DNA of 64,000 nt from Raffaelea ambrosiae (lineage: Eukaryota > Ascomycota > Sordariomycetes > Ophiostomatales > Ophiostomataceae). Made by a program: the position numbers and the translations under genes. Positions 31,481 through 43,597 of this stretch are shown here, piece by piece; position 1 is the stretch's first letter, and each line of letters starts with the position of its first letter. The notes below the pieces were generated by a model that was given only the letters and a program-made list of their open reading frames with translations, made no database searches and was not told the DNA's origin. The stretch is taken from assembly GCA_002778195.1 (NCBI GenBank), contig PCDI01000003.1, positions 1,774,295 to 1,838,294 of the forward strand, in the 5' to 3' direction.

Positions 31481-33230
31481 GAAAGTCCGGGTTCGTGTGG
31501 AACAAGGCTCGATCTCGTAATGGTCTTCGAGTCAAGGCGCAATGAACAGCTGGCTGGTGGTTCAAGTTGTTTGTGTCATGGCATGACGTAAGGCGCCCAT
31601 GTGGCCCGAAACCCCTCTGTCCTGCGGAACTCGCGAGGCGCGGGGTAAAATCGATCATTTTCAAGAGGCAAGACCGTTTCGGATAAAATTGGTGCCGTCC
31701 TCCGTGTAGTAAGAGGCTCTTGGTGACCAACTGCGATGCCCAGGAAGTTGAACAGCGCGAGAAGAAGGGAGTGGAAGGCATATAAATAAAGAAAAAGAAT
31801 TGGAAGAACGGGAGCGATGAGTCGAGACAGGGTATTGTGAGTCAATATTGCACTTTGAGCCGCCAAATGTCCCAAACGGATCGATACGCTGTCGCAGGCG
31901 GCAACTTGGCCAAACCTGACAAAGACGTATGCAGGGCGTACAGGATGCAGGCAAGTTACACGTTTCCCTCTCACCGTCTTGGCTGTGGTTGGGGAAAAAC
32001 CCCGGTGTGCTTGTCTCGCACCCAACCATCAAAGAGCGTCCTCGGGCTCTCTAGCGCCGCAATCCAATCCTGCAGTTCCCAGTCTGCACAATCCCGTACT
32101 TGCATCATCGTCCCCACCCTGTCTTACAGCTGCCTGTTAGTGGACGTGAGACGGGGGACGGGCAGCTTCTCACTTCTAGCAGGAGTGCACAGGGGTCGAA
32201 AATTGCTTGCCACCGCGCTTGTGTCGGGGCGGGCATTGCTATTGAGGGTACCGTGAGCCCGCGAACCCAATCAGCCCTGGGTTTTGTAGTAGATGGTGCC
32301 TTGCTGAACCCTGGCCGTCATCGAAAAGGTATGCCAAAGATGATGGCTCGTGTCCATAGATCAAGACACCGCCTACATATTTTCCAACAGAGCGCTAGGT
32401 CCACAATGGGCACAGGTTGGAACTGTTGTTTGTTGTCCGATTGCTATATATATTTTCCCCTTCTTACATCGCGGTGTATTTCTCTGGGAGAAGGAAAATT
32501 GATTCGTCGTCGTAACAAAGAGGAGTCGGGTTGGCTGGCGTGTGTACAGTGTGAGGAAAGGAGGACAAGGTCCAGGTGGAAAAGAATGACAGAAGCACTG
32601 AGCGGAAGAAAATACGATGAAGATGAAGAAACGACAAGAAAACCGCGAGAAACGAGCATTATTCGGCCGGATGGAGGTGTGCGTTGATAAAACGCACAAG
32701 AGTTGCTCACCAGCTTTTGTTTCCGTGCAAGAGTCAGGAGGCTCACCATAACCATAGACAAGTCCTGCACAGGCTTCACGACAGCTAGGGCGTTCTGTAC
32801 TGGTGTGGGAAAACTTCGCAAACGCGGCCAAACCAACATCCACCCGCTTCACAGCGGACCCGCAATCTAACTGGACTTTACCCAACCGGCCAAGGAGAGT
32901 AGCTTGGTACTCTCACCACCAGAGTCGCGATTTAACCAACCGTTTTGAGGCACGGACACCGGATGGGATATCCGGAAGTGCGCCCCCTTGCAGGCGGCAG
33001 CTGAGCTGCTCAGCCTCTGTTCAGTGAAGTCGCGACAGGTGTGGCATTCTTTCCTTGGTCACCCTCCCTCCCAGACATTGGAAATCAGTCAAGGAACATG
33101 ATGAGTACTTGGTTTCACACCAGTGTGGGGAGCCAAAGTTTGTAAACAAGTTGTTTCGCTGCGTTACCCCCCTGTTCCCGTTTGCTCCTTTCTCTGCCTG
33201 TTTGAGAGCAATGGACGACCGGGGGACACC

Positions 33231-33259
33231 TTGACGGGACGCTTGACCTGAACGGGACG
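33231..33259. repeat. Minisatellite core in inverted orientation
   Basis: gacgggacgcttgacctgaacgggacg is the reverse complement of the 26542 family. Confidence 0.85.
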
Positions 33260-33505
33260 ATCATGAGAGGACGATGACAGGGAGGGAACGTCGCGGAGTC
33301 GTTCGGTGCTGGCAATCTTTCCACCCCGATTTATTTTTACCTACCCCGGTATCAAGAAGAAAAAAGAAAAAAAAAAGGGGGGGGGGAAAGAAAGGGGAAG
33401 AAGAAAAAAAATAGAGGGCGTTATCAAGGTGCGTTTCATAGAAGGAAAAGGCGACTCTGTACATACCAACAGCAGGAGACTTGTCCTACTCAAGAAATAA
33501 TATCT

Positions 33506-33622
33506 GTTGTTAGCCGCAAGAAGTACTCCGGCGGTCTACAGTGTCGAAAAAAAGCAGAGCAGTTTGAAAAGGACTTCCGTGTTCGGTTGCCGCGAGGAGT
33601 TGGACGTTCTCATGTCGGTGGA
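33506..33622 (+). repeat. Dispersed repeat, copy 2
   Basis: Homologous to the minus strand of 26338-26460. It shares agcSgcaagaR, ctccgg and the identical block gttgccgcgaggagttgg followed by a near-identical ttctcatgt. Confidence 0.75.
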
Positions 33623-33742
33623 CTGCGGATCAGAAGATATTGTTTGGATATATAAGTACAGAGTCCGCAGCTGGCCCAATCGTGCTGCTCGGTGCATTGC
33701 CATTTCTCTACATCACCTCTCGCTTCCTCTACATCTCCCACC

Positions 33743-35534
33743 ATGTCGCCGCGACCACTGCTTGACCCTTCCCCTTCCCCTTCGCCGCCACCTTCACGCG
33801 CGCCACCACCCTCCCCTGCTCTCCACCCTGTTGCCTCTCATGATGTCTCATCCATTGAAGTCCAGATGGCTCGATTGCAGGCTCCATCGGACAATGACGA
33901 ATGGGTAGGATGCATTGTCCAGCCCCAAGACTTTGAGCATAGCAATACCAGCTGGGCGACAATTCGGCACCTGCCCCAGTTCCACGTGGTCGGAAAAGCA
34001 AAGGAGGGATACGTGGTTGCGGTTGCTGGCTTTGTCTTGCCGGTTCTCGACGACCTCGAGATCCCATACTCACCGGACGAGTTTTCAAGCGGTTGGCGGT
34101 CGCACAAGGGCGTGAGTTTGGATCGGCGGTGGTTTGTGCAAAATGCCATCGCCGGCATTTGGCGTGCGCGAGGGCTTGTCGGCTTCTATCGGGAAATGTT
34201 CCAGTGCTGGTCAGTGGTGCCGAGCAGTCTCCGAGTCCCGATCGAGTGGGCCATCATCCTGCGGGATATCAAAGTGTGTTTTCTGTCAGCAGCCTGATAA
34301 CAGGTGTTTTCTTTCTACTTTCTTGCCATGCATAAGGACATTCGACTCCCTCTGCGTTTTGTTTTTTTTTCCTTTTTTTTCTTTTTTGTTTTCTTTTTCT
34401 TTTCCTTACAGGAGTCTGCGTTGCCAAGAGAGAGAACAAAACTGACAACGGTTCAGGATGCGCCTCCCGATATTCTGGAAACCTTTTTCCACTCCTGCTC
34501 CCTCCTCGACAGCCTCCTCCACGAGGCCACACACCCACGCGAGACGCCCATGGACTTCATTGAGCGGCTGCACCGGGCGAACACAGAATCGGCCATGGCG
34601 GCCTCGCCGATCGAGGAACGAGCCAAACAAATGCATCAGATATCACTCCTTCGTGGACTCCTCGAACATGCCGGGGGCAAGCACGACCTACACCAGCACA
34701 GGATCGACAAAAGTCGCTCGGCCAACGACAATCTACGTTGCCTCTGCGAGCTCTACTGCGGCAACCGGCCTGCCGACCCGCCATCGTCGTCCCAAAGTCC
34801 ACGCGCCGTCGACGAATGTTCCCTGGACCGGATCACATTGTTTGTGCCATTCTGCTTCGAAAGCGTCGTGTATACGGTTTTGCCGGCAGACTTGATCAAC
34901 AATCTTCCGTACAGCACAGTCGAAACTACACTGTTCTTGTAAGACCCCCTCCTCTTCTGTCTCTTCCCAGCACGACAAGACCGCTCACAACGTGAGCCAA
35001 CATTGCAGCGGGCCTCACCTTCCACGCTGCGAGCCAGATCAGGCCCTGTCCTTGTTCCTCTGCCGATACATATCTGTGGGGAAAAACTATGGTGGTCTTG
35101 CCGTATGGATGGCGTCTCCAGAGGGAAGATCCAAACGTGGCCAGTTTGTGCAACTGTTGCACGACGCCCGGACTCGGCCTCAAACATGGGTGTACCTCGG
35201 AGCCCTGGTGTGTTTTGAACGCGTTCTCGGTAGCTCAGACGCCACAGCTATCGGAGGGGGCTATTTTGGCCAGTTGGGCCGCAACAGGAGCAAGACGTTG
35301 TGGCATTACGTTGCCAACTGCCTGCATCAGATCAGCCGCTGTGATCTGGACGCCGTTTCTTGGCTGGTGAATGAAGACTGGCGGCCGTTCCAGTTGGCGG
35401 ATCATACCCTGGTCTTATACTGGCATCTTCGGGGCTTTGTGGCTCATGACAAGGCCTGCAAGACGATTTCGTTTGTCTTTTCCGATGACGAAGCAGACGA
35501 GGCAGACGTGTGGCCTAAAAGTGACATGTATTAG
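33743..35534 (+). CDS. Hypothetical protein, three exons
   Basis: Exons 33743-34273, 34412-34938 and 35009-35534 (527 aa), all GT/AG and in phase. The T-rich 138-nt first intron ends in a strong pyrimidine tract. The first 35 residues are Pro/Ser-rich. The rest looks globular, with DNDEWVGCIVQPQDF, FHVVGKAKEGYVVAVAGFVL, a helical central block (LLHEATHPRETPMDFIERLH) and a C-terminal domain with NYGGLAVWMASPEGRSKRGQ and WRPFQLADHTLVLYWHLRGF, ending acidic. No known family recognised. The start ATG is in CACCATGTC context; an upstream in-frame ATG at 33692 is possible. Confidence 0.6.
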
Positions 35535-36575
35535 GTCACGTGGCTAGTCTGATGACTTGATAAATACGAGCTGTTGTTCTCCTTTTCCTCGCACCCTTCT
35601 GATTCGTGCTTGTATGCTGTAACTATGCTGTATACTGTATGTCGAAAGTGCTGTATGTGAAGATGTTGGGCCAATGCTTCCTCTTAGCAGTGCGCTGCCG
35701 GACTTGCTCCAGCATTGCTGCCCAGGCGGGCTAGTTGCCTCTGAAGTGGCCAGAGGCCTTTCCTCGCTGTCACGTAATGAGAGAGACTCTCTTCCTCAAA
35801 ATAGAAAGTAGGGGCTTGAAGACCAATTCTGATGGTGGCACATCCACACGGGAGCCTCTTGTCTTCATTGTCTGTGGCAACATAGAGCATGGAGCAAACG
35901 GTCGCGGTCAACAGAACTTCCTCGAGCCATGTCACTGTGGTGAAGAATACTATGCAGATTCAGCCATTGATGACACACCGTTGCAGCCTTTCGCATAATT
36001 CATAGCCACCCAGCTTATCAGCCTCAGTCGTCACTATCTAGTAACGATGAATTTGATGACGAGGACGATCATGGTTTTAAATGTATAAGTATTTTTCTAC
36101 TATACATATATATGACCCAGCTGACGTAGTCCAAGAGAAACCTTGGCCACAGTTTTGGTTCGATCATTTCAAGCCGTGCATAGCCAAATACTGAAAAAAG
36201 GTAGCTCGGTAATAGGCAAGCAATGGTTCGACGGACGGAAGAGTCTTGCCGCGGACGCGTCAATGAAGGCCCCGCCAGTAACCATGGTCATAGCTGCTCA
36301 AACTACCTAGTAACTACGTCGAATTCAAGATTAAGTCCACCGTATTGAGTCTGATGCGTCTCAACTTCTAATACAGTTTCGTACCACCTCTAATGGTTGT
36401 GCTACTGGTCGTTCTTTGTATCAACACACACAGGACGAGAAAAAATCGTCTTATTTCGTTGAAACGCCAAACTTCATCTTTTTTTTTTGTGGAAACTATC
36501 CCATCTCTATTTATGTGTACACACAAGAAACCCGCATTCTTCTACGTATGGGGCACTGTTCTTCCTCTCTCTTCT
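35535..36575. other. Intergenic
   Basis: About 1 kb between a plus-strand gene and the 3' end of the synthetase. A minus-strand 83-codon ORF (35684-35935) has protein-like texture but no support. The rest is AT-rich. Confidence 0.4.
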
Positions 36576-38489
36576 CTATGGCATCAGTCTCTTCGGCGTG
36601 CGAGGATAGTACGCCGCCAGGTGGACACTTGGCAGTCCCAGGAACCAGGCCACCACACGGTCCAGGCCCAGACCAGCACCGCCGTGCGGCGGCACGCCGA
36701 CCTGCTGGAACGTGGCCAGGTACTCCTTGATGCCGTGGCTCTGCGGGTCGACGCCCTTGGCGCGGATGCGCGCCTCGAGCTCTACCGGGTCGTTGACACG
36801 CTGGCCGCCCGAGGTGACTTCTTGGGCGCGGGCAAAGGCGTCGAAAGCATTGGTCACGCGCGCACCGTCGGGGCCCACCGTGACACCCGAAGGGTCCAGC
36901 TTGGCGTAGAACGGCCGCGCCGTCTCCGGGAACTTGTCGACCAGGAAAAAGTCCGTCTTGTACTTCTTGCGGACGACCTCGCCCAGGGCCTTTTCTTGCG
37001 GGGTGCTCATGTCCTCGTCGTCGCGCACGTCGGCAAACTCGGCCGGGCCCTCCTCGCGCAGAAGCTTCTGGGCCTCGGCAAAGGTGAGGCGGAGTTCGTT
37101 GCCCGGCGCGGGGAGCAGGAACGGCTCGGAGGGGTACACGGCGCGGACGGTCTCGATCTCGGCGGCGCACCGTTCTACAATCTCGTTAGGACATGCACCT
37201 TGTGTTTTTTTTTTTTTTTTTTTTTTTTTCGTGTTGTGTCAAGAAAAAGAGGAAACCCACCTTGGAGGCCACGGAAGATGTGCAGCAGCACGCCCTCCAC
37301 GGTGTCGACGACTTCCGTGTAGGACTCCTTGAATTCCATCTCGAAATCCAGACCGGTGAACTCGGTCATGTGCCGCGGCGTGTTGGAGTTTTCGGCCCGG
37401 AACACAGGGCCTATGCTGAACACACGCTCGCGGCCGCCGGCAATCTCGAACTGCTTGTAGAACTGGGGGGATTGGGCGAGGAAGGCTTCGTCGCCGAAGT
37501 AGGGGAGGCGGAAGACGTTGCTGCCGCCCTCGGACGCGGCGCCGATGAGGCAGGGCGGCTCGAATTCCCGGAACCCGCGCTCTTCGAGGTAGGAGCGGAA
37601 GAGTCTCTTGACTTGAACACGGATATCCTGTTTTGCATTAGTTCGTCCAGAACAAGAAAAGGATGTTTCAGACGCCCCCCAAACACCAAGCAACAAATCA
37701 CCAGACCACGCCCAATGCAGACACCCAGGAAAAACATACCGCAATGGCCTGCTGCACAGGAGCACGCTTGTGCATGGCAATGTTGTCGAGATGCGTGAGC
37801 ATGCTGGCGGCTGGCGGAGCCGTCGTGGTGGCCGCGGCCGCCGAAGCGTCCTCTTTCTCCTTGTCGGCCGCCGCGGCCGCGCCGCTGTCGTCGCTAAAGT
37901 TGACAATGGGCTGGCTGGCGGTGCCCATGGTCATGCCGAGCATGGCGGGCGCGGGCGCAATGACGAAGCACTTGGTGATGTGCAGCTCGAGGCCGGAGAC
38001 GCGGCAGCTCTTGATGGGCTCGAGCGGCCGCTTCACGGTGGCCTCGACGGCGACGTAGCTCTCCGGGTTGATGCTGGTGATCCACTTGACCATGCGCCGG
38101 CTGACAACGGGCGCCTCGTCCGAGGCCACAACGATGCCCTGGATGTCCCAGTTGCCGCCCTTGCGCAGCTCGACAAAGCCCATCTTGGCGCTCTGCACCC
38201 GCGACTTTTGCAGCCACGCGCGCACCACGACCGTCTTGCCGTTGTAGCTGTCGTCCAGCTGGCAGATCTCGACCGCCTCGGCGTCGGGGCTGAAGTCCGC
38301 CTTGGTGAGGCCCGTCGCCTTGTTGCCGTAGCTGTCCTGGGCCGGGTCGTCCTCGAGACTGGCGGCGGCCACGGCGGCCTGGGCGGCCGCGAGCTCGGCT
38401 GCCCGCTGCGCTTTCAGCGCCTCCTTCTTGGCCTTGGCCTCGGCCTTCTTGGCGCCCTTTTTGGACGTCGGCGCGCTCGTCTCTTCCAT
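36576..38489 (-). CDS. DPS1: Aspartyl-tRNA synthetase, cytosolic
   Basis: Three exons on the minus strand: 38489-37740, 37627-37261 and 37174-36576 (571 aa), all phases closing. Layout is that of eukaryotic cytosolic AspRS: a Lys/Ala-rich N-terminal helix, an OB-fold anticodon-binding domain (VVVRAWLQKSR, then MGFVELRK and GIVVASDE), and the class II catalytic core. Motif 2 is FRAENSNTPRHMTEFTGLDF and motif 3 is GLGLDRVVAWFL. The chain ends RTPKRLMP, where S. cerevisiae Dps1 also ends in LFPRDPKRLRP-type residues. A Ser/Ala-rich acidic insertion (about residues 205-235) sits between the domains. The ATG at 38489 is chosen because the longer frame begins with TTG. The 86-nt second intron is mostly poly-T in genomic plus orientation. 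Confidence 0.95.
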
Positions 38490-40560
38490 GATGGGTGGTT
38501 GGGACAATTTTTTTGGTTTTTTTGGGGGGGTCTTTTTTTTTGGGATTGTTCTGTTTTGCCTTGCTGTTGGTGATGGCCAGGCAAAGAGTCATACACAGGA
38601 GCTGAGGGGCAGCTGCAAAGAGGGGCACTAAAAAGGCCAGGGACGGGGGAAGGATTTTCAAGCTCCAGACGGCCACGTGACAGCACTAAGAAGAAAAAAT
38701 GCCAGTGTTTTTCAGGGCCCATCGTGTGGCACGGTACTGTCAGGATAAACGTTGGGCTAGTGGTGCCACGCCGCCCCGCTTTCCCTGCCCCATGCATGCA
38801 AACGCCTGACAGCGACCCTGTTCCTGTCGCGTCTGCTGTTCCCGTCCATCACTCTCTCCTGTTCTGCCCAGCCTTCTGGTGGTCTCGCCCTTTCTTTCAC
38901 CTCGCGGTCTCCGTTTCTCGGACACAAGCTCTCTCCACAGCGTGGGGTGTGTCCTGATGACTGGGGGCACACCATATTAACACGTGCCCCATCACATGTC
39001 CCATCTATTGATCAGATATTTTTCTTTCAACTGCGGTGTAGAATTCCGACGGAAGGCCGAACAGCTGCATATCACGAGCGCTGCTCGCAAGTGATCCAGA
39101 AAAGTCGGCAACATTGGGACATGGTTTCACGGGGGAAGGTGGTAGGGAGCGTGAACACCCGGACTTGGTATTGTCTCCTGATGCTCTCCTGGCACAATGT
39201 CCCCCCCAAAAACCCACAACTAGGATGCCGGGCACTCCCAGCAATTTCCCAAGATGAAGATGAGACCGTGATTGTCTTATCTTACCCCAGATCTACGCAG
39301 AGACACGCCCATGGAGGAGTATTAAGCGAGACTGGGGCTAGATACGTGGCGGTGCACGGCGCGCCACAGGCGAGGCTTTGCACCTGCCCCGACCCGGACG
39401 GCCTCGTGTCGTGGAGACGACACAGTCAAATGGCGAACTGTTACGATCCATTGAAGCACTGCCAACGCACAAGTAGCCCATCAGTTGGTCCCAAGAAGCT
39501 GCGTTTGCCAGTGCTTGCTGGGATGAGCTCGGCACTGTATTGCCGTAAAATAGTGCTGTCAATGGCAGTTGGGGAAGACCGCCGCATCAAGTTCCCCGCC
39601 GTCTTTACTACTGTTTGTCTGACGCATGTCTGTCTGGAACGGTTACAATGAAGTCTGCCATCGCAACTTGAATCTTCGCTGAGGGAAACAAAACCGGACT
39701 GGACAAGCTCGGGTGCCATGTCCGGAGACGGTGATGTTGGTGCCAGTACTGCTGTGCTGGAAATGGTTTCTCGTTTCCGGGCTTGGTCAGAGTACCATTA
39801 CGCGATTGAAGCTTTGGTGGGTTTCATGTGCTATCAATAGATTCTATAGTGCTCATTAGAAACACAAACACGCAAAACGCAACAGCAAATTCCGATAGAC
39901 AGACCGACCAGTGCAGGGAGCAGCCTCTCTGTGCCGTGCCTTACTTGCCACCGAGTGGCAAGGTACCGCGCCACTTACCGCCAGGATTCCTCGTAAAGAG
40001 GTAGGTGGTAAAAAGATAAGAAGGTCGAAAAAAGCCCGGGTGCATTCGATCTACATCCGGCATTATTGCGGTAGGGCAGCGGGATTAAAGACCAAAAGGG
40101 TAGGTGGGAAAATAAGACGTATGGAAAGAGCGGGGCAGGATCGCCACTGATTTTAAAGCATTGCCAAAATACGAGCACTCACGAATTGCTCGATCAGATC
40201 TTTAAGCATTGGTGGGTAAGGGCACCAATCCGCGACTGAGAAGATGTCTGGTACCAGTTTCCTGTTAGGGTAGCTGTCTGGAATGAGTCATGTTGCACTG
40301 AATCCCAGCAAGAGAGCGGGGCTTGAACTTGACAACTCGAGCTGTACTTCCATCCACCTGATTCGACAGCAAGCTGAGCACGCCCTGAGGTCGATTGAAG
40401 CACGCATTTGCGCCAGCAAGTATACGGCATTAAATACCCCCATCCACAGCCCCTCAGTAATTGCCATCAAGGCTAAAGCTGCAAGCTGCAACCCGACCTT
40501 TGTCGTCTAGCTAGGCAAACCTTTTTAGCTGTCTCGTTGCACCAACAACCATCGATAAAC
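38490..40560. other. Intergenic
   Basis: About 2.1 kb separating divergent genes. It contains one copy of a short dispersed element (39995-40225). Several long frames have no coding character. No RNA gene recognised. Confidence 0.45.
39995..40225. repeat. Short dispersed element, copy A
   Basis: It shares ordered blocks with 46555-46870: gtaggtggt...agaag/gat, then taaagaccaaaa.ggt.ggtgg, then gcattRgtgggtaagggc. The last block can form a 7-bp stem (attggtg/caccaat). Confidence 0.6.
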
Positions 40561-41543
40561 ATGTCTTCTCAACTCGACGCCGAGGCCATCGCCCATCTCT
40601 CTCTCATGAGCCCCGACAGCTTCTACATCCAGCACTCCCAAACCATCCACCGCCTGGATCTGCTAAAGCACTGGAACATCGCCGAGGGCTCCAAGGTTCT
40701 GGAGCTGGGATGCGGGCAGGGTGACTGCACAACTGTCCTTGCATCGGCTGTGGGCGAGCAGGGGAAGGTCATCGCCGTTGATCCGGCGAGCCTAGACTAT
40801 GGTAGGCCTTTTTTTTCCAAAAAAAAAAAAAAAAGAAGAATAGAGAAAAAAAAGAAAATCCAAACTGTTCAGAGTTGTAATTTCAGAAACCAACTGACTG
40901 GTGGCTTATAGGTTCTCCGTATACGCTCGGCGAGGCACAGGGTTTTATTTCGAAAGGTCCGCTGGGTGGGCGAATCGATTGGGTCCAGAAAACACCCGAA
41001 GAGTACCTCGCCTCTCTTTCTTCACCCAGCGAAGGCAAAACCTTTGACGTAGCAGTACTCGCTCACAGTCTCTGGTACTTTGCGTCTCCCTCGCTTATTC
41101 TTTCTACCTTCCGTGCTCTGAAGCAGCACAGTCAGCGCCTCCTGCTTGCGGAATGGTCGCTGGTAGCCACAAACCACGGTGCCCAGCCTCATGTATTGGC
41201 TGCGCTGACCCAGGCGGCGCTAGAGTGCCGTAAACCGAAGAGCGAGTCGAACGTTCGTACGGTCCTGGGACCGAAGCGGCTGGCCGAACTAGCAGCCGCT
41301 GCCGGGTGGCAGGTGCAGAGCGAGACCCGCGTGCAGCCCGATGACGGGTTGCTGGATGGACCGTGGGAGGTTTCCTACTGCCTTTCTTCCGACTTTGAAA
41401 AGGATGTGGAAAAGACTGTGAGCGATGAAAGGGAACGGTCTGTGATTCTGGCGTCACGGGACGCGTGTCAGGCCAGTGTAGAGGTTGCCGGAGGGCGGAA
41501 AGCAGTTTGTTCTATGGATGTTTGGGTTGCTACTTTCGCTTGA
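40561..41543 (+). CDS. Class I SAM-dependent methyltransferase
   Basis: Exons 40561-40801 and 40912-41543 (290 aa). Motif I is VLELGCGQGDCTTVLA and motif II the acidic VIAVDPAS. Motif IV-like DVAVLAHSLWYFASP and a C-terminal beta sheet (WEVSYCLSSDFEK) complete a Rossmann methyltransferase. No signal peptide, so it is probably cytosolic. It belongs to a fungal family of unknown substrate. It lies 338 bp from the tail of the N2227-like methyltransferase and could be the left member of the cluster or simply its flank. Confidence 0.85.
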
Positions 41544-41880
41544 TCATACATGCTGATTATGTAGCCTAGCTCTCTAAGAATGATATATGATTCTGTATTG
41601 CTTGAACAGCTTGACGTAACTAATGTATGTAAAGAACGCGCTTCGGGGGAGAGTCAATTCTACATGAATGAATGATACTACTATTATCGTTGCTTTGGGG
41701 CCGAGAATGCCACTGAAGTGAGCCTGAAATGCGTGCGTATATGTGGTGTTTGTGTCTCTTCTTTATCGTTTTATTTCATTTCATTTATTCTTTTTTTCTC
41801 ATTATCAAACATGTAGATTTGCTTTCATCATTGCGCATCAGTGCAGAAGTTAGACAAGAAGCGACATAGAAATAGGTCAC
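41544..41880. other. Intergenic, convergent 3' region
   Basis: 337 bp between two convergent methyltransferase genes. AT-rich, probably both 3' UTRs. Confidence 0.5.
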
Positions 41881-43597
41881 TTATATAAGCCGAGGTACTA
41901 CAGGATGGTGGAACAAGAACAGATTATCTCTTGGGCTCCAATTGGATAATATAACCGGGTCCACCAGGGACCCGTCAGCGGATGCTCCCGCATTGGCAGG
42001 AAACTCGGTGACGTCATAGCGAGTTACACCTTCGACGCAGACCAGAACTCGGTAACTGTCTGTATCAGTAACGAGTCGTGCATCGAACAAGGTTTGGACA
42101 AGGGGGGGGGGAGAACGAAAAAAAAAATGGCAGAACGTACCATAAGTAAACTTGAGCATTGTGTCCAGCTGGGCACCATACAAGCTATCGATGTTCTTCC
42201 TGGACGAATGGTCCACGTCGAAGCCGAGCAGATCGGCCAGCTGGAGCACTTCCTCTGTGGAGAGCTGAAGCGCAGCGTAGGAACCCCATTTCAGCGCTGT
42301 GTGTGTCTGTGTCAGTACGAGTTCAACGAACACGAGACGAAAAGACAAATATAGAAAAATATAGAGAAAAAAGAAAGGGAAAGTCACGTACGTCCAAGGT
42401 TGATCCACACGCCGCCAGGCTTGAGAAGACGATGGATGTTGCTCAGAAAGTCAATGACACTGTCGGCCATGTCGATGAAGAAGAGCGTGACGACGGCGTC
42501 AAACTGGCCGTCTTCCGGGAACACCTCCAGGAAGTCGCCCTCGACAAGCTTGACGGCCGGATTGGGCAGGTGGTCTGGCACGGTCATGGAGGCGTAGCGC
42601 GCGGCGGGGTTGGTCTGCAGCGCCCAGTCGCTGACAAAGGGCTGCAGCGTATGCTGGTGCAGCTCGGTCGTGTGGTTCGCTAGCAGATGGTAGGCCAGGA
42701 TGGAGCCATAGTCCAGCTCATTGGCCGTGACATCGTATCCTTTGTGTTGTACTGTTAGACGGGATCCTCTCGTCTTCCTCGCGTATGTATGCCGAGAGGG
42801 CTGCATCTCCTATGCACGCGATGCGAGTGGTGCAAGAACGTACCGTGATCAGCGATGTCGCTGGCCAGCCTGCCCATCCCGCTTCCGGGGACAAGAATCT
42901 TTTTCCCTTGTGCGTTTGCGCCAAAGTGTTGTGCCAGTCCCTCCAGAATGGGCGGAAACACGGCCCCTCTCTCCTTGGCGCCCTGTGTGCTCCAGTCGCG
43001 CGAGAAGTGGGCAAAAACCATGTCCACAAAGGAAAAATCGGCATCGTCTGGGTCCTCCAGCCGTGCCGGGCCCGTCTGGTAGTCCTCCCGCGCAATCCGC
43101 GCGATCTCGTCCAGGACCTGCGTGTTCACCTCGATGCCCTTCCGTGCGGCTGCAAAGTGGGCAGGATAGCCGAGCTTGTTGCTGACGGCCCGCTGTGCGG
43201 GCAGCTGCTTGGCATACCGCGCATACTTGCGCTGCAGTCCGCGCTCGGCGAGCAGCGGATACTGCTCGAAGGAGTTGATGGCATGCGCCAAACCGTCCGG
43301 CAGATGCTGCCTCCTTCTGTTCCCACCTTCGGGAGCTTGGACAGGCTCGGTGGGCTCGGTGGGCTCAGTGGCCTCCTCGGGAGAAGCTTTGTCGGTTTCT
43401 TGGGAGATGGGAGTCAAGTTGTCATCGTCGCGCAGAGGGCTGATCGCGACCTGTATGTCATCGGTGCTCTCGGACAGTGGAGATAGCCCTGACGAGACAT
43501 CGGACAAGGACGCGGAGACACGTATTGCAAGGTAGACGGGGAGGATGACGCAGAGAAAGAGAGAAAGATAGCCGGAGAGGCAGAGTGAGGAACGCAT
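41881..43597 (-). CDS. N2227/carnosine N-methyltransferase-like protein with signal anchor
   Basis: Four exons on the minus strand: 43597-42844, 42739-42392, 42296-42141 and 42059-41881 (478 aa). The last intron (81 nt) is a multiple of three and could be read through, but splicing gives LKFTYDSYRVLVCV, which matches the end of the family better. Residues 1-28 are hydrophobic (LSLFLCVILPVYLAIRV): a signal peptide or anchor placing the enzyme in the secretory pathway. An acidic linker follows. The N2227 domain starts near residue 95, with motif I VPGSGMGRLASDIADHG, then VTANELDYGSILAYHLL, VEGDFLEVFPEDGQFDAVVT and LLKPGGVWINLGPLKWG. Characterised relatives (CARNMT1) methylate the N-pi of histidine in carnosine and proteins. 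It is divergently transcribed from the tyrosinase gene. The enzymatic role here is inferred only. Confidence 0.85.

Larger units (their letters stand above)
31481..33742. other. Intergenic, repeat-bearing
   Basis: About 2.3 kb with no supportable gene. It holds an inverted minisatellite piece (33231-33259), an A/G low-complexity run (33355-33415) and copy 2 of the dispersed repeat (33506-33622). The latter ends about 120 bases before the next start codon. Confidence 0.4.

Noticed and set aside
38490..38507. Longer N-terminus for aspartyl-tRNA synthetase
   Set aside because: The extra six codons begin with TTG; the first ATG is at 38489.
38947..39651. 234-codon plus-strand ORF in the intergenic region
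   Set aside because: Cys/Arg/Ser-rich composition without hydrophobic pattern, no splice signals or homology; likely chance.
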